NCBI GenBank assembly: GCA_003497765.1
Contig: DNNY01000046.1
Coordinates: forward strand, 1-10,881
DNA length: 10,881 nucleotides
From: Oceanospirillaceae bacterium
GTDB lineage: Bacteria > Pseudomonadota > Gammaproteobacteria > Pseudomonadales > Balneatricaceae
Direction of reading: 5' to 3'
Shown: positions 7,800 through 10,881 of the stretch, piece after piece
Layout of the letters: every line of letters begins with the position of its first letter
Position numbering within the stretch: position 1 is the stretch's first letter
Translations under genes and position numbers: made by a program
The notes under the pieces: model-generated
What the model was told of the DNA's origin: nothing
The model's database searches: none
What the model saw: only the letters and a program-made list of their open reading frames with translations

Positions 7800-8657
7800 T
7801 TAGTAATTATATTTGCCGGCACTATACAGTTTTGCCGCTTGTTCCCATACTGGGCCAGGGCAGCCACCACTTATAGGTTGGCCATCTAACTCAATTACTG
7901 GAGCAATTTCTTTGCTAGAGCTGGAGATCCAAATTTCATCGGCTTGGCGTACTTCATCCATAGTGACTACCCGTTCTTCAACGGGAATAGAGCCGTCCTT
8001 ACGCAGCACATCAAGGGCAATTAATCGGGTAATACCAGCTAGAATTTGGTTATCTAGTGGGGGGGTAATAAGGGTACCATCCTTAACAATATAGGCGTTG
8101 CATGCACCACATTCTGTTAGTTCATTGGCATCGTTATATAGTAATACCTCGCCATTACCTTGGGCATAGCCATTTTGGAAATGCATCACATTGCCGAGTA
8201 GCGATATGGACTTAATCTGGCAACGCCGCCAGCGTTTATCCAGCATGCTCGAGACTTTATAGCCTTTGACCTTGTCGCGTTCAGGAATGGGTGCTGGTGG
8301 TATTTCCGTGGGCATAGCAAACACCGTCGGCTTAACCCCTTGTGGATAGGGGTGGTGACGTTTATTATCAGCACCTCGGGTCACATGCAGGTAGAGGCCT
8401 AATTGTGGAGATGGATTGCGAGCAATCAATTCTTCACAAACTTGGCGCCATTCATTATGGCGCCATTCAAGACCAATTTCTAAAGTAGCCAAACCCTCTA
8501 GCATACGGTCTATATGCGGCCCAAAGCCTACCATTTTGCCAGCATAAGAAGGAATAACCTCATAAATACCATCGCCAAACAAAAAACCACGATCTAAAGG
8601 TGATATCCGGGCTTCATCTAGGGGCATATAAGTGCCATTTAAGTATGCAATTTTCAT
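7800..8657 (-). CDS. dat: D-amino-acid aminotransferase (class IV PLP aminotransferase)
   Basis: This 285-residue fold-type IV aminotransferase is likely to transfer the amino group of D-Ala or other D-amino acids to 2-oxoglutarate, making D-Glu and a keto acid. Motifs in order: LDRGFLFGDGIYEV (21-34), TRGADNKRHHPYP (93-105), the PLP lysine K149 in CQIKSISLLGNV, the cofactor loop LTECGACNAYIV (180-191) and ILAGITR (205-211). Y32, R100 and H102 match the Tyr31, Arg98 and His100 trap that holds the substrate carboxylate in Bacillus D-amino-acid transaminase, which argues against a branched-chain transaminase or aminodeoxychorismate lyase. An earlier ATG seven codons upstream would overlap lysR; the ATG at 8657 fits the family N-terminus and has a good ribosome site. 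The gene lies 1 bp after lysR. The lysR and alr neighbours support D-amino-acid work; substrate preference is inferred. Confidence 0.85.
   Translation of the reverse strand: MKIAYLNGTYMPLDEARISPLDRGFLFGDGIYEVIPSYAGKMVGFGPHIDRMLEGLATLEIGLEWRHNEWRQVCEELIARNPSPQLGLYLHVTRGADNKRHHPYPQGVKPTVFAMPTEIPPAPIPERDKVKGYKVSSMLDKRWRRCQIKSISLLGNVMHFQNGYAQGNGEVLLYNDANELTECGACNAYIVKDGTLITPPLDNQILAGITRLIALDVLRKDGSIPVEERVVTMDEVRQADEIWISSSSKEIAPVIELDGQPISGGCPGPVWEQAAKLYSAGKYNY
8443..8469 (-). repeat. Short in-frame tandem duplication in dat
   Basis: A 12-bp unit (TGGCGCCATTCA on the + strand) occurs at 8443-8454 and again at 8458-8469, a period of 15 bp. In the protein this gives EWRHN followed by EWRQV (residues 64-73). 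The copy is in frame and harmless to the reading frame. It may be a slippage duplication or chance reuse of codons. Confidence 0.5.
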
Positions 8658-8658
8658 A

Positions 8659-9576
8659 TTAATACTTTCCATCTTCAATAGAGGTAAAGTCTCCGGGGTT
8701 AAGAGGAGATTGGATCAACTGGCTGGCAGATTCGGCCAGCAGTTGTGGTAGTATGCGATCCTCATCTTGGCGCCAGCCAGTGCAGAAATGCAGTAATGGC
8801 GCCTCAGGATAGACATGAAGTTTTTCTAAGCGACCAGCATCGATGGCGCCTTGTACCAAAGGGTCTGTCAGTAAAGCTACGCCAGCACCTTGCTCTGCCA
8901 TGGCTATTAAGCCGGATACTGAATTACTGGTATGTAATTTGGGCATTTCTGGTTGATCTTTGAAGAGCTGTTGTAAATGTCTACCAGGTCCCGTATTTAT
9001 GGGAAAGCTGAGAATAGTTAGGTGTGCTAAGTCTTGAATAGAAGACACTTTATGGGTGGCTGCAAATTCTGGTGTCGCTACCCATGATTGTGGGTAAGCA
9101 CACAGGGGCTTAGTTAAAATAGCACCTTGGTCACTGTAGACCATAATTGCTAAATCTAAATGGTGTTCTTGAAGCTGGGTATAAAGGGCTTGGCTGAGAT
9201 CAATAGTCAGTTCAAACTGAATCATAGGATGCTGTTCGCGCCAAACCTTTAACAGGTCTTTAAGCCACAAATGAGCCACGGTGTCGGCAATACCGATACG
9301 GAAGATGCCTTCTTCCGGTGCTTTGTCATTAAGCTGGGTTTTCATTTCATTGCTGATGGCTACTAAACGCTCAGCGAAAGGCAATAACTGCATGCCCCTG
9401 GTGGTTAGTTGAGTGCCACTTTGGTCACGTTTAAATAACCTGACGCCTAATTCGTCTTCTAAGGTGGCGATACGAGCTGAAATGGCGGGTTGGGAGGTAT
9501 GCAACTGCGTAGCAGCGGCATGAAAACTACCCAGTTTTGCCACTTTAATAAAACTATTTAGGTTGCGGATACGCAT
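8659..9576 (-). CDS. LysR-type transcriptional regulator
   Basis: A 305-residue LysR-family regulator. The N-terminal winged helix-turn-helix is clear: residues 1-60 begin MRIRNLNSFIKVAKLGSFHAA, with the helix-turn-helix in ATQLHTSQPAISARI and the family-typical LEDELGVRLFKR. A linker helix follows, then a periplasmic-binding-like effector domain from about residue 90 (EGIFRIGIADTV) to 290, as in other family members. The start ATG is 1 bp after the stop of the DUF4392 gene, and its own stop is 1 bp before dat. LysR genes more often face their targets divergently, so this position inside the operon is notable. I infer that it controls this operon, perhaps responding to a D-amino acid, D-Glu or 5-oxoproline; the ligand cannot be read from the sequence. 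Confidence 0.93.
   Translation of the reverse strand: MRIRNLNSFIKVAKLGSFHAAATQLHTSQPAISARIATLEDELGVRLFKRDQSGTQLTTRGMQLLPFAERLVAISNEMKTQLNDKAPEEGIFRIGIADTVAHLWLKDLLKVWREQHPMIQFELTIDLSQALYTQLQEHHLDLAIMVYSDQGAILTKPLCAYPQSWVATPEFAATHKVSSIQDLAHLTILSFPINTGPGRHLQQLFKDQPEMPKLHTSNSVSGLIAMAEQGAGVALLTDPLVQGAIDAGRLEKLHVYPEAPLLHFCTGWRQDEDRILPQLLAESASQLIQSPLNPGDFTSIEDGKY
8665..8670 (-). promoter_or_regulatory. dat ribosome binding site inside the lysR 3' end
   Basis: On the minus strand GGAAAG lies seven bases before the ATG at 8657, within the last codons of lysR. It decides between that ATG and an upstream in-frame ATG, and points to translation coupled with lysR. Confidence 0.65.
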
Positions 9577-9577
9577 G

Positions 9578-10441
9578 CTAGCACTCCGATTCAGTAGCTT
9601 CTGAGAAGCGCATAGTGTGGCGAATTTCGGCTATCACTGCCAACCCTTCTGAAGGGGTTAAACCATCTTCAGTAAGCTCATTAATACGGGTTACACCATC
9701 TACACTGCCGAGTTTTGATAGGTAATTGAGAATAGTCAGTGGATCAATTCGCCCTAACAGGTCCTCATTATGCCATAGGCTTAAGAAAGCGATAAGTCCA
9801 TAAGCGCCCCAGTTAGATACATCTGCTACTAATAACTCATCACAACTGGTGACCGCAGGGACAATATTTAAGGCCTGCAGGGCAGCGCTTACTTTGCCCA
9901 TGCCAATTTCATTACCACCATCACCAATACCAATTGTTGGACACTGAGCTTGGGTGATAAAACTATCAAAACAGGCTGTACGCGCACTAATATCTTCCCC
10001 ACGCATATTGTAATAACCACCATCAGCGGCTTGCCCTGGTCGCTCAATAGAAATGATGGCATCAGGGTTATAGTGTGCTAGCGCTTGCTTGGCTTCTGCT
10101 TCACGTTGATTATGCTCTCCCACTTTGATTTCATGGGTGCGGTATTGGTCTGCAAGGGCACCAACAATAGGTTGGCCACAGACGATTACCGGTTTAGCCC
10201 CAAGGTAAGCAAGGGTTTCATAGAGGGCAATGGCACCCACTGGGCCATCGGTTTCAAAGGTATCCACCACGGGAAAACCAGTGCCAATAAGGATATGCCC
10301 AGTTTTATTCCGTAGCAGTTGCGCGGCACGCAAACAATAACCTGGTGTTAAGGCCGATTGTACTGCTTGCATGCCCCTTAAATTGCGGGCCACAAGAATA
10401 TTTTCTATGCTGTGGCTGAGGCTTAGCAAATCTGTAGACAT
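9578..10441 (-). CDS. DUF4392 D-glutamate cyclase-type protein
   Basis: This 287-residue protein matches the DUF4392 family, whose mammalian member, the C-terminal part of DGLUCY, interconverts D-glutamate and 5-oxo-D-proline. Characteristic segments: TGFPVVDTFETDGPVGA (54-70), SIERPGQAADGGYYNMRGEDIS (131-152) and IGIGDGGNEIGMG (170-182), the last perhaps forming a ligand pocket. No membrane helix or signal peptide is evident. The frame stays open upstream to an earlier start, but the ATG at 10441 is chosen because it sits 4 bp after the pxpC stop and begins the family-like region; a weak GTGAG lies seven bases before it. The N-terminal DUF1445 half found in DGLUCY is absent, as in other bacterial stand-alone forms. 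Neighbouring pxpC and dat, which would consume and make its metabolites, support the D-Glu/5-oxoproline role. Activity is inferred from family and context. Confidence 0.85.
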   Translation of the reverse strand: MSTDLLSLSHSIENILVARNLRGMQAVQSALTPGYCLRAAQLLRNKTGHILIGTGFPVVDTFETDGPVGAIALYETLAYLGAKPVIVCGQPIVGALADQYRTHEIKVGEHNQREAEAKQALAHYNPDAIISIERPGQAADGGYYNMRGEDISARTACFDSFITQAQCPTIGIGDGGNEIGMGKVSAALQALNIVPAVTSCDELLVADVSNWGAYGLIAFLSLWHNEDLLGRIDPLTILNYLSKLGSVDGVTRINELTEDGLTPSEGLAVIAEIRHTMRFSEATESEC

Positions 10442-10445
10442 AGGC

Positions 10446-10881
10446 TTACTCACTAATAGCCTCGAGGGGCGTGTGTTGGAAACGATAGGCGGCCAAAGCA
10501 TAAATATTTTGCGCTTGATGCAGATCCACTGCCTTAAATGTAACCGTATCCCCTGGCCGAAGCTGTGCTAGACGCGCCGCATCTTGACTAATAACAGAAC
10601 CAATCTTCGGATAACCGCCAATGGTCTGTCGATCATTAAGTAATACGATAGGTTGGCCATCAGCGGGAATTTGAATAGCCCCATAACAGATACCCTCAGA
10701 CAGCATACTCGTTGTGTCACAGGATACATCTGGGCCCGATAACCGCATACCCATGCGGTCGGCACGATCCGTCAGGGTATAGGTGCTGGAAAAAAATAGA
10801 GCTTGTTTAGCAAGGCTAAATAAATCATGTTGATAGCCAAGCACGACACGCAATTCAGTATGGTCGGTATAGGTTGGCCGC
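10446..10881 (-). CDS. pxpC: 5-oxoprolinase subunit C, C-terminal part (cut by window edge)
   Basis: The last 144 residues of a biotin-dependent carboxyltransferase-like protein (YbgK/KipA family) are present; the reading frame runs off the right edge, so about half of a normal 310-residue PxpC lies outside. Family marks seen: LRVVLGYQHDLF, ADRMGMRLSGP, then GAIQIPADGQPIVLL and the near-invariant DRQTIGGYPKIG, followed by the LRPGDTVTF segment. PxpC works with PxpA and PxpB to hydrolyse 5-oxoproline to glutamate with ATP; pxpB and pxpA are likely further upstream but not visible. A TTG inside the frame at 10853 is not a real start, since homology continues upstream of it. The tie to the D-Glu cyclase gene, 4 bp downstream, is metabolically sensible. 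Older names for this family (urea amidolyase-like, allophanate hydrolase subunit 2) refer to the same fold and are less likely functions here. Confidence 0.9.
   Translation of the reverse strand, partial: RPTYTDHTELRVVLGYQHDLFSLAKQALFFSSTYTLTDRADRMGMRLSGPDVSCDTTSMLSEGICYGAIQIPADGQPIVLLNDRQTIGGYPKIGSVISQDAARLAQLRPGDTVTFKAVDLHQAQNIYALAAYRFQHTPLEAISE

Noticed and set aside
8340..8350. TGTGGATAG resembling a DnaA box (reverse of TTATCCACA with one mismatch)
   Set aside because: Single imperfect site inside dat with no cluster or AT-rich element; likely chance.
10442..10501. Upstream in-frame start extending the DUF4392 protein by 20 residues
   Set aside because: It would lie within pxpC coding sequence and adds a non-family N-terminus; the ATG at 10441 is 4 bp after the pxpC stop.

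Overview
The window looks like a chromosomal segment from a gammaproteobacterium. The order ubiX, proA, nadD, rsfS, rlmH, mrdA (PBP2), rodA is a compact version of an arrangement known from pseudomonads and marine gammaproteobacteria, and the proteins match gammaproteobacterial family types. Base composition is moderate, by eye clearly below that of pseudomonads, so a marine lineage is plausible. I cannot name a genus.

Left block, + strand, 14-6663. ubiX (flavin prenyltransferase) is followed by a 216-bp gap, the only sizeable non-coding stretch. This gap holds a good -10 hexamer, an imperfect direct repeat and a nested inverted repeat just ahead of proA. proA, nadD, rsfS, rlmH, mrdA and rodA then follow with gaps of 15, 2, 12 and 8 bp and finally an 11-bp overlap, so they are almost certainly one operon. 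It joins proline synthesis, NAD synthesis, ribosome silencing, 23S rRNA methylation and the lateral-wall peptidoglycan synthase pair PBP2-RodA.

Right block, - strand, 10881-6697. Reading leftward: the C-terminal half of a 5-oxoprolinase subunit C (pxpC, cut by the window edge), a DUF4392 D-glutamate cyclase-type protein, a LysR-type regulator, a class IV PLP aminotransferase of the D-amino-acid type (dat) and an alanine racemase (alr). Gaps are 4, 1, 1 and 23 bp, so this is also one transcription unit, whose promoter lies outside the window. It converges on rodA with only 33 bp between the two stop codons.

The right block is the interesting part. On family knowledge the enzymes form a chain: Alr links L-Ala and D-Ala; Dat moves the amino group of D-amino acids onto 2-oxoglutarate to give D-Glu; the DUF4392 protein cyclises D-Glu to 5-oxo-D-proline; PxpC belongs to an ATP-dependent enzyme that opens 5-oxoproline to glutamate. 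I infer a D-amino-acid (peptidoglycan-derived) salvage or D-Glu homeostasis operon with its own regulator placed inside it. The known 5-oxoprolinase acts on the L form, so the last step is an open stereochemical question. No insertion sequence, tRNA, rRNA or CRISPR array was seen, and no gene appears broken.
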